This document shows positions 1 through 6,540 of a stretch of DNA of 15,240 bases, one piece after another. The notes under the pieces were generated by a model. That model was not told the origin of the DNA. It ran no database searches and saw only the letters and a list, made by a program, of their open reading frames with translations. A program made the position numbers and the translations under genes. Source of the DNA: an uncultured Clostridium sp. (lineage in GTDB: Bacteria > Bacillota > Clostridia > TANB77 > CAG-508); assembly GCA_902462295.1 (NCBI GenBank), contig CABQAZ010000028.1, positions 1 through 15,240 on the forward strand, given 5' to 3'. Numbering within the stretch: the first letter of the stretch is position 1; every line of letters begins with the position of its first letter.

Positions 1-54
1 ACCATTATCTCTTTGGTCGTCAGTAGATACTCTTACATAAATACCACATCTCAT
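1..54 (-). CDS. Serine recombinase, N-terminal fragment (cut by window edge)
   Basis: Only the first 18 codons are present, reading MRCGIYVRVSTDDQRDNG. The pattern G-I-Y-x-R-V-S-T-x-x-Q is the start of the serine recombinase catalytic domain, and the Ser in RVST is the expected nucleophile that attacks DNA. The ATG at 52-54 follows a strong Shine-Dalgarno sequence (plus-strand cctcctttc, 61-69). The gene runs off the left edge, so its size and completeness are unknown. It lies downstream of a 92-aa ORF in the same direction, the same order as the other recombinase in this window (start at 5828), which suggests a second integration module. The family call is firm from the motif; whether it is a large recombinase or a small resolvase cannot be seen. 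Confidence 0.85.
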   Translation of the reverse strand, partial: MRCGIYVRVSTDDQRDNG

Positions 55-70
55 ATTTTTCCTCCTTTCA

Positions 71-273
71 TTAAATTTCGAGAAATATTAAAATACTTCT
101 CATATGTTTCCTCACTCAAACGCAAAATATCAGACATTAAATTGAAATTTTTTAATATTTCTTATTAATTTTCTCAATTAAAGTGAGTTTTACGAAGTTA
201 AATTTAATATATTTCTCTATATGTTTCCTCACAAATAAGCAAAATGTATAGTCTAAAATTAAAACTTTTTTAA
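71..273. repeat. Imperfect tandem duplication, period about 117 bp
   Basis: The 14-mer ATATGTTTCCTCAC occurs at 102-115 and again at 219-232. The similarity extends on both sides: TTAAATTT and TTCTC precede each copy, and GCAAAAT plus an AT-rich stretch ending in TTTTTTAA follows each copy. The right copy overlaps the stop region of the 92-aa ORF (stop at 259-261), so the left copy looks like a decayed duplicate of that gene's end and downstream flank. It fills the gap between the small ORF and the recombinase start. It could be a recombinase-binding region or simply a duplication. Confidence 0.55.
80..101 (-). promoter_or_regulatory. Leader hairpin before the left recombinase
   Basis: The minus-strand RNA can form GAGAAGTAT / ATATTTCTC, a 9-bp stem with one G-U pair and the loop TTTA. 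It sits just upstream of the recombinase ribosome binding site. There is no good U-tract, so it is not a clear terminator. The wobble pair works only in the minus-strand transcript. A similarly placed hairpin precedes the other recombinase gene (5851-5878). Confidence 0.4.
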
Positions 274-537
274 AAATTGTGTAATTTCTTTAATATTGTA
301 CTTTTGATTATGTTCTTTAATATAAAATGGCTTATTTGATATTTCATTAACTTTGTATTCAAGTATTGTAAGAGTAATAGGATATGTAATTTGGTATTGA
401 GTAGGTATTATTACTTGTAGATTGGTGTGCAAGATAGTTTTAATTTGTCCTAATTTAACCTTATATTTAAATTCTTTTAAAATGTCGGTTAAATCTTTAT
501 TAGGTTTTAGATTTTCAATTACTTTAAATTCAAGCAT
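259..537 (-). CDS. Small 92-aa protein upstream of a serine recombinase
   Basis: I do not recognise the family. The ATG at 537 follows AAGGAGG with about 9 nt spacing, so the gene is probably translated. The product is lysine- and isoleucine-rich with no membrane segment or known motif. Its C-terminal part reads FYI-x5-KY-x7-F, and the same spacing occurs at the end of the 90-aa protein encoded at 5939-6211, which also sits upstream of a serine recombinase. I infer that both belong to a small accessory family tied to these recombinases, perhaps as a directionality factor or regulator. The role is a guess; the shared pattern and position are seen directly. Confidence 0.65.
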   Translation of the reverse strand: MLEFKVIENLKPNKDLTDILKEFKYKVKLGQIKTILHTNLQVIIPTQYQITYPITLTILEYKVNEISNKPFYIKEHNQKYNIKEITQFLKKF

Positions 538-587
538 GAAAAAAGTCCTCCTTTCTAGAAAGAGAACTTTTAAAGTTTTATATAAAA

Positions 588-618
588 TAAAAACTTACGA
601 ACTTTTAAGTCCGCAAGT
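588..618 (-). terminator. Intrinsic terminator or attenuator before the 92-aa ORF
   Basis: Arms at 593-604 and 607-618 are complementary at 10 of 12 positions. Both mismatches become G-U pairs in the minus-strand RNA, which then runs into TTTTTATTTT. The wobble pattern favours an RNA hairpin read on the minus strand. It lies about 50 bases upstream of the 92-aa ORF start, so it could attenuate that gene. The remaining stretch between here and 752 holds no gene or strong promoter that I can support. Confidence 0.5.
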
Positions 619-752
619 TGATTTCAAATGGAGCGATTTCGAAACAGGTATGCGAAAAAATGACATAGTTTGTTTCAAGGCTCTCTTATATAACTCGATT
701 TATTGTTTTTACTTTAACATAAAATTTATAAATATTCAATACTTTTTTAATT

Positions 753-787
753 AAAAAATGGGCAGAGAATATTATTCACTGCCCATT
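753..787 (-). terminator. Rho-independent terminator of the LOG operon
   Basis: Perfect 9-bp stem AATGGGCAG (757-765) / CTGCCCATT (779-787) with a 13-nt loop. On the minus strand the stem is followed directly by a run of Ts (plus-strand A-run, 753-758). It lies about 65 bases past the stop of the 126-aa ORF and closes the LOG/126-aa transcription unit. Confidence 0.85.
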
Positions 788-852
788 ACACAAAAATCTA
801 CTGGTAACTTTTTTCTTATCTTTGTAGAGAAGTGAAAGTATAATAAGAAGTT

Positions 853-1233
853 TTATCCACACAACACGATATCACGATATCTAATCATGTGTTCAAAAAA
901 ACTTTCAAACTTTTCATATGCTTTCGCTTTGGCTACAAGAGTTGCATCAGTATTATCGCCTGTATTGACTTTTTCGTGCGCGATATACAAATCATAGATT
1001 AACCATGGACAAGGTTGTATAAGACTATATGTTGAGCCATCATCAAGTTTTACAGTAAATTTTCCATAATCATTAAGATAAACATTGTAATCTCTCAAAT
1101 CTTCATCAATATGATTATAGATATAAAAACATGTGTGAGCCCATATAAGCTTATGAATTCCACTGGCGACCTTTTTTGATTTTTCATACAATTCCTGATT
1201 TGTGTCAGGTGGTAAATTGTTTTGCGTACTCAT
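853..1233 (-). CDS. Hypothetical protein, second gene of the LOG unit (126 aa)
   Basis: I do not recognise the family. The start ATG at 1233 follows GGAGG, which lies right after the stop codon of the LOG-family gene, so the two are almost certainly co-transcribed and perhaps translationally coupled. The product is soluble-looking and mostly helical, with a tryptophan/tyrosine/cysteine-rich centre (IWAHTCFYIYNHI near residue 29; PCPWLIYDLYIAH near residue 74). It has no signal peptide and no membrane helix. The stop is TAA at 853-855, followed by the terminator at 753-787. Its base use looks less AT-extreme than the relaxase and recombinase genes nearby, which would suit a separately acquired cargo pair. 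Confidence 0.75.
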   Translation of the reverse strand: MSTQNNLPPDTNQELYEKSKKVASGIHKLIWAHTCFYIYNHIDEDLRDYNVYLNDYGKFTVKLDDGSTYSLIQPCPWLIYDLYIAHEKVNTGDNTDATLVAKAKAYEKFESFFEHMIRYRDIVLCG

Positions 1234-1243
1234 GTTGCACCTC

Positions 1244-1783
1244 CTAAAATCCCAAACTTTTTAAGTAGTTTATTCCCTTTATTGACTCATTTACAATAAA
1301 AGCATATGATGTCAAATCAAGAGAAAAATTTTCTTTAAAAGCTCTCATAGACTGCTGAAGCAATCCATCAAAAAAGCCATCTACATTAATTATTACAATG
1401 GGAACATCAATTTGATGATTTCTATCTGCCTCAATAGCAGTCATAATCTCATCTATTGTTCCTATTCCGCCAGGTAAGAATATGAGTGCATCTGAATGTT
1501 CAAAAACATCATTCTTTCTCTCATTTACTGTATCAGACAAGTAAACTTCATCATATTTGATGGATTTAAGGTCATCTTTGTAAGCCTTTGCCATCGTAAC
1601 GATAATCTTACTGCCGTTTGAATCACAAACAGTTCTGTATGTAATTCCCATCAACCCAGAATTGCATCCACCGAAAACCAAGTTGTGCTTGCTATCAACA
1701 ATAAACTTTCCAATTTCTTGAGCTGATTTGGAAAAGCCATTATTGGTAGTGTCTTTTGATGATCCTCCGACAAAAATGTTCAT
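1244..1783 (-). CDS. LOG-family (lysine decarboxylase-like fold) nucleotide phosphoribohydrolase-like protein
   Basis: The 179-aa product has the LOG family signature: a Rossmann start (NIFVGGSS), FGGCNSGLMG near 37-46, the R-K pair at 89-90, and PGGIGTIDE at 104-112, which matches the PGGxGTxxE nucleotide-binding/catalytic motif. Family members cleave nucleoside 5'-monophosphates to free base and ribose 5-phosphate; the substrate here is unknown. I chose the ATG at 1783 because GGAGG lies 8 nt upstream; the in-frame ATG at 1798 has no ribosome binding site. A consensus promoter about 165 bases upstream drives it, and a 126-aa ORF follows at once. It appears to be cargo of the mobile element. 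LOG-like folds also occur in bacterial immunity proteins, but a defence role here is only inference. Confidence 0.88.
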   Translation of the reverse strand: MNIFVGGSSKDTTNNGFSKSAQEIGKFIVDSKHNLVFGGCNSGLMGITYRTVCDSNGSKIIVTMAKAYKDDLKSIKYDEVYLSDTVNERKNDVFEHSDALIFLPGGIGTIDEIMTAIEADRNHQIDVPIVIINVDGFFDGLLQQSMRAFKENFSLDLTSYAFIVNESIKGINYLKSLGF

Positions 1784-1884
1784 AGTAATTTCCTCCATTT
1801 TGTTATTGTCAATGTGCTACCAAATTTAATATTTGTGTTTAATCCCTCCTTTAACACTGAGTTGTATATAATATTTATGATTAA

Positions 1885-1946
1885 TTGGCTATTAAGCCAA
1901 ATTATAAAGGAAATAATAGGAAAATGCTATAACAGAATAGTTCTGT
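1885..1946 (-). promoter_or_regulatory. Leader of the LOG operon with two short hairpins
   Basis: Between the promoter (1957-1985) and the LOG start (1783) lies a leader of about 165 nt. It contains ACAGAA-tag-TTCTGT (1932-1946), which begins within a few bases of the predicted transcription start and could be an operator, and TTGGCT-atta-AGCCAA (1885-1900). A second good Shine-Dalgarno-like AAAGGAGGG lies further down without a clear ORF. I see no known riboswitch motif. Confidence 0.4.
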
Positions 1947-1956
1947 ATAGGGTTTT

Positions 1957-1985
1957 ATTATATCAAAATCAATGCAAAAAGTCAA
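1957..1985 (-). promoter_or_regulatory. Sigma-A type promoter for the LOG operon
   Basis: On the minus strand TTGACT (plus 1980-1985) and TATAAT (plus 1957-1962) are separated by 17 bases. That is 11 of 12 consensus positions with ideal spacing. Transcription should start near 1950. It makes the LOG pair independent of the mob genes, although the 109-aa ORF stop (1988) lies just outside it. Confidence 0.8.
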
Positions 1986-1987
1986 CC

Positions 1988-2317
1988 TTATGTTAAGTTG
2001 CTTTTGATTTTTTCCTGCACATCATTTGTACTATTATATAAATATAAAGCCACTTGATTTTGCTCTTCTTTTGACATTTCCATTATTTTAGCCATTGCAA
2101 ATGTTATAGTAGGGTATTTGCTAAAGTTTACTATAGTTGTTCTATATTCATCGTCTAGTTCTTTTAATTGGTTATTAAATTTCTCATACATTTCAGGCTT
2201 ATCATATTTTAGACTAGTATAATTACTATCACTCATTATTATTGCTAATCTTAGTCTATCTTTTATATCCATATTATTTATCATATCTATTATAAATTTT
2301 ACTTTATCTTGTTCCAT
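1988..2317 (-). CDS. Hypothetical 109-aa protein downstream of the relaxase
   Basis: I do not recognise the family. The ATG at 2317 follows GGAGGT with about 8 nt spacing, and the gene begins 16 bases after the relaxase stop, so both are likely on one transcript. The product is acidic and helical with a repeated NN/D pattern and no membrane segment (MEQDKVKFIIDMINNMD at the start; EEQNQVALYLYN near the end). Position suggests an accessory or regulatory gene of the mobilization module, but nothing in the sequence proves it. Confidence 0.7.
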   Translation of the reverse strand: MEQDKVKFIIDMINNMDIKDRLRLAIIMSDSNYTSLKYDKPEMYEKFNNQLKELDDEYRTTIVNFSKYPTITFAMAKIMEMSKEEQNQVALYLYNSTNDVQEKIKSNLT

Positions 2318-2333
2318 TTTTTATTACCTCCAA

Positions 2334-3716
2334 TTAATATCTATCAAATTTTTTCTTTTTAAGCTTACTAGCTTTTATTTCATGTTCAGTTTTTACTTTT
2401 CTAGTAATATCATTTGCTATTTCATTATCATTGTCATCAAATATGCCATTTTTATATAGGTCATCACTAACATATTTGTATTTTGCATCGTTATTAAAGC
2501 CAATCATTTCTTGGAAACGCTTTAATAGGCTTCTCCAGAATTCTTTAAATTTATGAAGTTGACCTTTTAATTCTTCTTTGTCAGCTCTTAAATTGTCTAT
2601 AATCTCATCTTTATCGTTTATAGTATCTGTAAGTCTGTTAATTGTTTCAGTTTGTTGCTCTAATTGGTATTTAAGTGAACGATTTTCTTTTTGTATCTCA
2701 TATGCAGAATATTCAAAATCCTTAATAGCTAAATTTAGGTCATTTACACTTCTAATTGTTTTATTAGTATCTTTTACATCTCTAGTAAATTTTTTAATTT
2801 CTTGGACATCCTCGCTCGAAATAACCATATTATTTTTATTCATTAGAGTAGGTTTTAAATTATCTAGTATTCTGTTTATATTTTTACTCTCATTATCTAA
2901 TTTTTCTGTTTGTTCATTTGATTTAGCTAGTTTTTGTTCTTTTCTTTTTAGCTGTTTCTTAAAATCTTTATATCCGTCCATATCTTTAACATTTATATCC
3001 TGATTTCTGCCTTTTTGCTTTGTTTTAAGCCTGCTATCAACATCATAAAATTTGTTATATGACTTAATACAAGCGTTCCTCATTTTGTCTTGTATATCTG
3101 AAAGTAAGGTTTTGGTAAATAGTTGTGATTTACCAACTTGTTTTTTCATACCTCTTTTACAATTATCTATTACTGGAACACCAATAACGTGCATATGTGG
3201 AGATGTTTCATCATAGTGTATTGTAGCATTTGCTATCTTAAAAGCAGGGAGTAATTTTGATAATTCTTGTATTTGTTCATTATAAACATCTGTCATTTTA
3301 TATCTATACTCGTTATCTTTATCTTGCCAAAAATCCATATCTCCAAGTTCTACAATAATTTCACAGGCAATATCATTTTGAGAATTACACACTTTTTGAA
3401 AGTAATCTTTAACTTGTCTATCAGCTCTTGTCTTGCTATTATATTCAATTCTAGCTTGTTCAAATTCATCTATATATACTTGCTTAACATCTTCTACAAT
3501 ATTGTTAGTTCCATAAATAGTAGTAATTAATTCTCTTTGATTATCATAATCTCGTAAATTATGCTTATTCACTCTTGATAAATCGTTTGCATTTTGGATA
3601 GCATTATTTGATAGAGAAGTAGAACCTGATACATTTCCTTTTGAAACTTTCTTTGCTACTTTACTTTTGTTTTTATCACTACCTAAGTGAAATGAATATG
3701 CTAATTCTTGCTCCAT
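2334..3716 (-). CDS. MobV/Pre-family relaxase (plasmid recombination/mobilization protein)
   Basis: The 460-aa product nicks one strand at an oriT and stays attached so that the element can be mobilized with help from a conjugative apparatus. Visible family features are the motif near residues 52-59 (HNLRDYDN) and the metal-binding motif HYDETSPHMH at 167-176 with its three-histidine pattern. Residues of about 250-400 form a long charged coiled coil typical of MobV tails, and the C-terminus is lysine-rich. The ATG at 3716 follows AAAGGAGGG. Length and motifs are intact, so it looks functional. Together with the upstream large serine recombinase it matches the TnpX/TnpZ layout of Tn4451-like mobilizable elements. 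The 245-base stretch before it holds a strong candidate oriT. Confidence 0.92.
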   Translation of the reverse strand: MEQELAYSFHLGSDKNKSKVAKKVSKGNVSGSTSLSNNAIQNANDLSRVNKHNLRDYDNQRELITTIYGTNNIVEDVKQVYIDEFEQARIEYNSKTRADRQVKDYFQKVCNSQNDIACEIIVELGDMDFWQDKDNEYRYKMTDVYNEQIQELSKLLPAFKIANATIHYDETSPHMHVIGVPVIDNCKRGMKKQVGKSQLFTKTLLSDIQDKMRNACIKSYNKFYDVDSRLKTKQKGRNQDINVKDMDGYKDFKKQLKRKEQKLAKSNEQTEKLDNESKNINRILDNLKPTLMNKNNMVISSEDVQEIKKFTRDVKDTNKTIRSVNDLNLAIKDFEYSAYEIQKENRSLKYQLEQQTETINRLTDTINDKDEIIDNLRADKEELKGQLHKFKEFWRSLLKRFQEMIGFNNDAKYKYVSDDLYKNGIFDDNDNEIANDITRKVKTEHEIKASKLKKKKFDRY

Positions 3717-3749
3717 AAAAACCCTCCTTTGAAAATTCTTCGTAGATAC

Positions 3750-3815
3750 AGGACTTTGACCTTGTCATAAGTCCTAACCCCCTATGAGTTATGACGTGCC
3801 ATCATAACTCGGGGG
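3750..3815. other. Candidate oriT of the mobilizable element
   Basis: Two hairpin-forming repeats lie just upstream of the relaxase gene. AGGACTT (3750-3756) pairs with AAGTCCT (3769-3775). GAGTTATGA (3786-3794) pairs with TCATAACTC (3802-3810) across a 7-base loop, extended by CCCCC (3778-3782) and GGGGG (3811-3815) around a 3-base bulge. MobV relaxases recognise hairpins located close upstream of their own gene, so this is the obvious site. The nick position cannot be read with confidence. Confidence 0.6.
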
Positions 3816-3870
3816 CTCTGCGAGGCAATAAATTTTCTCCCACAGGGATAAAATTTATCCAAATTACCTC

Positions 3871-3963
3871 ATACAAAATTTATATTGCTAATGCAAATAT
3901 AAATTTGTATTCGCCAATTTGCTTGTTGCAACATAGGTTACAATTAGAGTAATAGTTGCAACA
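3871..3963. repeat. AT-rich palindrome and GTTGCAACA direct repeats
   Basis: An almost perfect inverted repeat has 18-base arms (3871-3888 and 3893-3910) that differ by one shifted base. Next to it GTTGCAACA occurs twice, at 3925-3933 and 3955-3963; the first copy is part of the palindrome TGTTGCAACA. The block ends 2 bases before the recombinase stop codon (3965). It may be part of the transfer origin, a terminator for the recombinase transcript, or a protein-binding site. Confidence 0.5.
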
Positions 3964-3964
3964 A

Positions 3965-4948
3965 TTATTTATGCTGTTTCTTTGAAGTAGTATGAGTAAC
4001 AAGTCCAAGTCGTAATTTTCCTTCTGGCTTTGCTAAAAAGTTTTTATATTGTTTTATTGCAACCATTCTAATTACTTTTTGATTCTTCTTTAACTTAAAC
4101 TCTATATGTCTATCTCTAATCATTGCAACTTTAGATTTATTATCATAATTTTCATCTATCTTATCATCGTGAAAATAATATTCTCCCAAATCCATATAGT
4201 TTATATCTAATTCTTTTTTCAATGTACTTAAATAATCTTGTAATTGAGAATTAGTTATATTTACACTAATTCTAGTATCTTCTAGTTTTCCACCTCTTTC
4301 TAGCATAGTAGGAAAATCCACAACACCCTTATCATATAACTTGTCTATTTGTTCAACAAAACTACTTCTAAAATTCACTTTTTCAATGTCAAAGTTACCT
4401 TCTTTATCTTTCTTTAACGTAGCTGTTTCAATAAATTTAGATATAAAAGATTGTTTTTCTTCTTTGCTTTTCATAGTCCATAATTTTAGTAAAACATCTT
4501 TATACATCTGATGTTCAGTCAATTTTTTTCTTTCTATATCTCTTTCAGCAAGTAAGTGTTGAGGGTTATAGTTTTCTTTGTCAAATTCTAAAGAGTCTAT
4601 TCTCTTGTTTTCTAAATCTGCTAATTTCTTTTCTATCAGTTTATAATCTTCTGCAAAATCTTCTTCTTTTACAACTCCAGAAAGATAGACCTTTTTAATT
4701 CTTTCCTTTTGTTGTTCTAGTTTTTTGATTTCTTTTTCAATTTCTTTAGTTTCATCATTCCTCTTTTCAGCAAGTAAAGGGTAGAAGTATTTTTTTACAT
4801 GAAAATCGTATTCAACTAAATCTAATATATAATCAATTAAGCAGTCTTCAATTTCGTCTTCGTTATAATATAAATTGCAGTTATCGCAAAAGTAGTACAT
4901 ATATTTAGCTTTTTTACCGCCTGCACCTTTACAAGTCATAATTTTACC
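3965..4948 (-). pseudogene. Large serine recombinase, C-terminal part (after frameshift)
   Basis: This is the rest of the recombinase begun at 5828, in a different frame. It starts within the zinc ribbon (GKIMTCKGAGG..., then the second Cys pair CDNC), followed by a long coiled coil rich in K and E and a basic tail ending TSKKQHK. The only start codon just before it is a TTG at 4966 with no ribosome binding site, so it is unlikely to be an independent gene. Removing one base from TGTCGGT at 4946-4952 joins the two parts into a protein of about 620 aa, a normal length for TnpX-type recombinases. It is either a real inactivating mutation or an assembly/sequencing error. Confidence 0.8.
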
Positions 4949-5828
4949 GACAAGTAGGACATACAAGTTTTTGAAAGAATATATAAACTCTATTTCTGCA
5001 ATAAGACCTTTGATTTTTCTCTTTTTGTTTTTGAACTTCTTCCCACATAGCTCTTGTTATAATAGGTGGAACAACATCAACAAATAGCTCTGTTTTCTTA
5101 TCTGTATCATATTTGTATCTTTCATAATCGCCCACATAAATTTTATTATTTATAATTCTATCTATAGTAGAGTCACACCATTTTTTATTGTTAGGAGATA
5201 ATATTTTTTCTTCATTCAAGATGTTAGTAATAGTTTGATAACTTTTACCTTCCAAATATAATTCAAATATTTTTAGAACAATATCTTTTGTAGTAACATC
5301 AACTTTTAATGTTTTGTCTTTATCTTTATAATAACCTAGTGGTGCTTTTCCTGGAATATGACCAGCTTTAATTGCACCATTTAAACCAAACTTCGTTCTT
5401 TCTGACACGATTTCTATTTCAAGTTGAGATAAAACAGTTAACATTCTAACAAAGAAACGACCATTTGCAGTAGAAGTATTAACATCATCTCTATCACAAA
5501 TTAAGTAGCAATGGTATTGTTCAAGCGTGCTGATTAAAACTTCCAAATCTCTTACAGAACGAGTTACTCTGTCCAATTTATAGGCTACTATATAATTTAG
5601 TCTTCCTGCTTTCATATCTTCTAACATTTGTTGAAATGCTGGTCTATCTTTCATATTTTTAGCTGATATTCCTGCATCTTTATAAATTTTGAATATCTCA
5701 AAATCTTTATATTTGCATAGCTGTCTTAATTTTTCTTCTTGTTCTCCTAAACTAAATCCTTCACGAGCTTGATCTTCGGTACTTACTCTAATATAAATAC
5801 CTGCGATTTTCTTTTCTTCTTTCTCCAT
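4944..5828 (-). pseudogene. Large serine recombinase, N-terminal part (TnpX-like)
   Basis: The first 293 residues hold the catalytic domain (YIRVSTEDQ near 12-20 with the Ser nucleophile; AYKLDRVTRS further on) and the recombinase domain (PLGYYKDKDKT... to NNKIYVGDYERYK). The frame breaks inside the zinc-ribbon motif CPTC, where it reads CPTCR-stop. Such enzymes cut and rejoin attachment sites to excise and integrate elements. The ATG at 5828 follows AGGAGG (5835-5840). A hairpin with a T-rich tail (5841-5878) sits directly before it, so expression may be attenuated. A 90-aa ORF lies 110 bases upstream. The fragment keeps the catalytic domain but loses half the DNA-binding zinc ribbon and the coiled coil needed for synapsis control in this family, so I infer it is inactive unless the frameshift is an artefact. 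Confidence 0.88.
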
Positions 5829-5840
5829 TTACTACCTCCT

Positions 5841-5878
5841 AAAAACAAACAAAGTGCTAGTATAATAACTAACACTTT
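5841..5878 (-). terminator. Terminator-like hairpin in the recombinase leader
   Basis: The minus-strand RNA forms AAAGTGTTAG / CTAGCACTTT, a 10-bp stem with one G-U pair and an 8-base loop, followed by TTTGTTTGTTTTT and then at once the ribosome binding site of the recombinase gene. The position suggests transcription attenuation of the recombinase, or termination after the 90-aa ORF. Confidence 0.6.
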
Positions 5879-5938
5879 AAACTTACTTTAATATTAACTT
5901 GTTATATTACTTGCTGAAAATAAAGAAAACTTCTAGTA

Positions 5939-6211
5939 TTAGTTACCATTGATAAAATCTCTTAGTTTTGAGAGTGGATATTTATTTGCTAAATTACCTA
6001 TGTAAAAATATTCGTGCTCATTAAAGAATAAATACAGCTTATTCTTAATAATAGCAGTATGTGGCTCTACATAAGCAAGATTAGTTTTTTCTACCATTCT
6101 CAAATTACCATTCTTTATCTTTGGTTTACAATTACTAAAAGTGCAAGCCCATTCAATCTTAGAATGTAATTCTTTACTTATTGCTATTTCTCTTTTAACT
6201 GTAGATATCAT
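5939..6211 (-). CDS. Small 90-aa protein upstream of the serine recombinase
   Basis: I do not recognise the family. I place the start at the ATG at 6211 because AAAGGAGG lies 10 nt upstream; the longer reading frame to 6274 has no ribosome binding site at its start and contains this one. The product (MISTVKREIAISKEL...) has two cysteines (WACTFSNC) and ends with FYI-x5-KY-x7-F, matching in spacing the C-terminus of the 92-aa protein encoded at 259-537. Both precede a serine recombinase gene. It lies between the tRNA-Gly terminator and the recombinase, so it is probably the first gene of the element. Confidence 0.72.
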   Translation of the reverse strand: MISTVKREIAISKELHSKIEWACTFSNCKPKIKNGNLRMVEKTNLAYVEPHTAIIKNKLYLFFNEHEYFYIGNLANKYPLSKLRDFINGN

Positions 6212-6252
6212 ATCACAAAAACCTCCTTTTTTCAATATTTTGAGGCTATTTC

Positions 6253-6287
6253 TTACTTTTATTACCAATTTCAATAATTAAAAGTAA
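6253..6287. repeat. Imperfect palindrome upstream of the 90-aa ORF (possible attachment site)
   Basis: TTACTTTT (6253-6260) and AAAAGTAA (6280-6287) are perfect inverted repeats; ATTA and TAAT extend the arms inward with one extra base on the right. It lies between the tRNA-Gly transcript and the first element gene, where the element boundary is expected. Serine recombinase attachment sites are often short imperfect palindromes, but this could be an AT-rich coincidence. Confidence 0.3.
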
Positions 6288-6314
6288 AAAAATAAGCCGA
6301 CTAAATCGACTTAT
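6284..6314 (-). terminator. Terminator of the tRNA-Gly transcript
   Basis: The minus-strand RNA forms ATAAGTCGA / TCGGCTTAT (plus 6306-6314 and 6292-6300), 9 bp with one G-U pair and a 5-base loop, followed by TTTTTTT. It lies about 80 bases past the tRNA 3' end. Confidence 0.75.
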
Positions 6315-6360
6315 ATAAGTGATACGATATTCACTTTGTTTTCTTCAAACTCACTTATAT
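6313..6360. repeat. Inverted repeat between tRNA-Gly and its terminator
   Basis: ATATAAGTGA (6313-6322) and TCACTTATAT (6351-6360) are a perfect 10-base inverted repeat with a 28-base interior that contains a further TCACTT. The left arm overlaps the terminator stem by two bases, so the two structures compete. It may be the folded 3' trailer of the tRNA precursor. Confidence 0.45.
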
Positions 6361-6394
6361 CAATATGTATAACTGGTTCGACAAAAACGCATTA

Positions 6395-6468
<74 letters not shown>

Positions 6469-6488
6469 ATATAACAAAATATGTATCT

Positions 6489-6518
6489 ATTATACAATAA
6501 ATACATATTAAAAGTCCA
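6489..6518 (-). promoter_or_regulatory. Promoter of tRNA-Gly
   Basis: On the minus strand TGGACT (plus 6513-6518) and TATAAT (plus 6489-6494) have 18-base spacing. The perfect -10 box lies about 20 bases before the tRNA 5' end. Confidence 0.65.
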
Positions 6519-6540
6519 GAGCAAAAATACATTTATTTAA

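Noticed and set aside
422..754. 110-codon plus-strand frame
   Set aside because: It overlaps the 92-aa gene, which has a strong ribosome binding site, and crosses two minus-strand terminator hairpins.
1814..1996. 60-codon plus-strand frame in the LOG leader region
   Set aside because: It overlaps the minus-strand promoter and leader, and its start has no Shine-Dalgarno sequence.
2578..3530. Open frames on the plus strand opposite the relaxase
   Set aside because: They lie fully antisense to a well-supported MobV gene, lack ribosome binding sites, and read as low-complexity Ser/Leu/Phe proteins.
3871..3963. CRISPR array
   Set aside because: Only two copies of a 9-base repeat and one palindrome, with no regular spacers and no cas genes.
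4944..4968. Programmed ribosomal frameshift in the recombinase
   Set aside because: No slippery heptamer, no downstream structure recognised, and this family is not known to use one; mutation or error is simpler.
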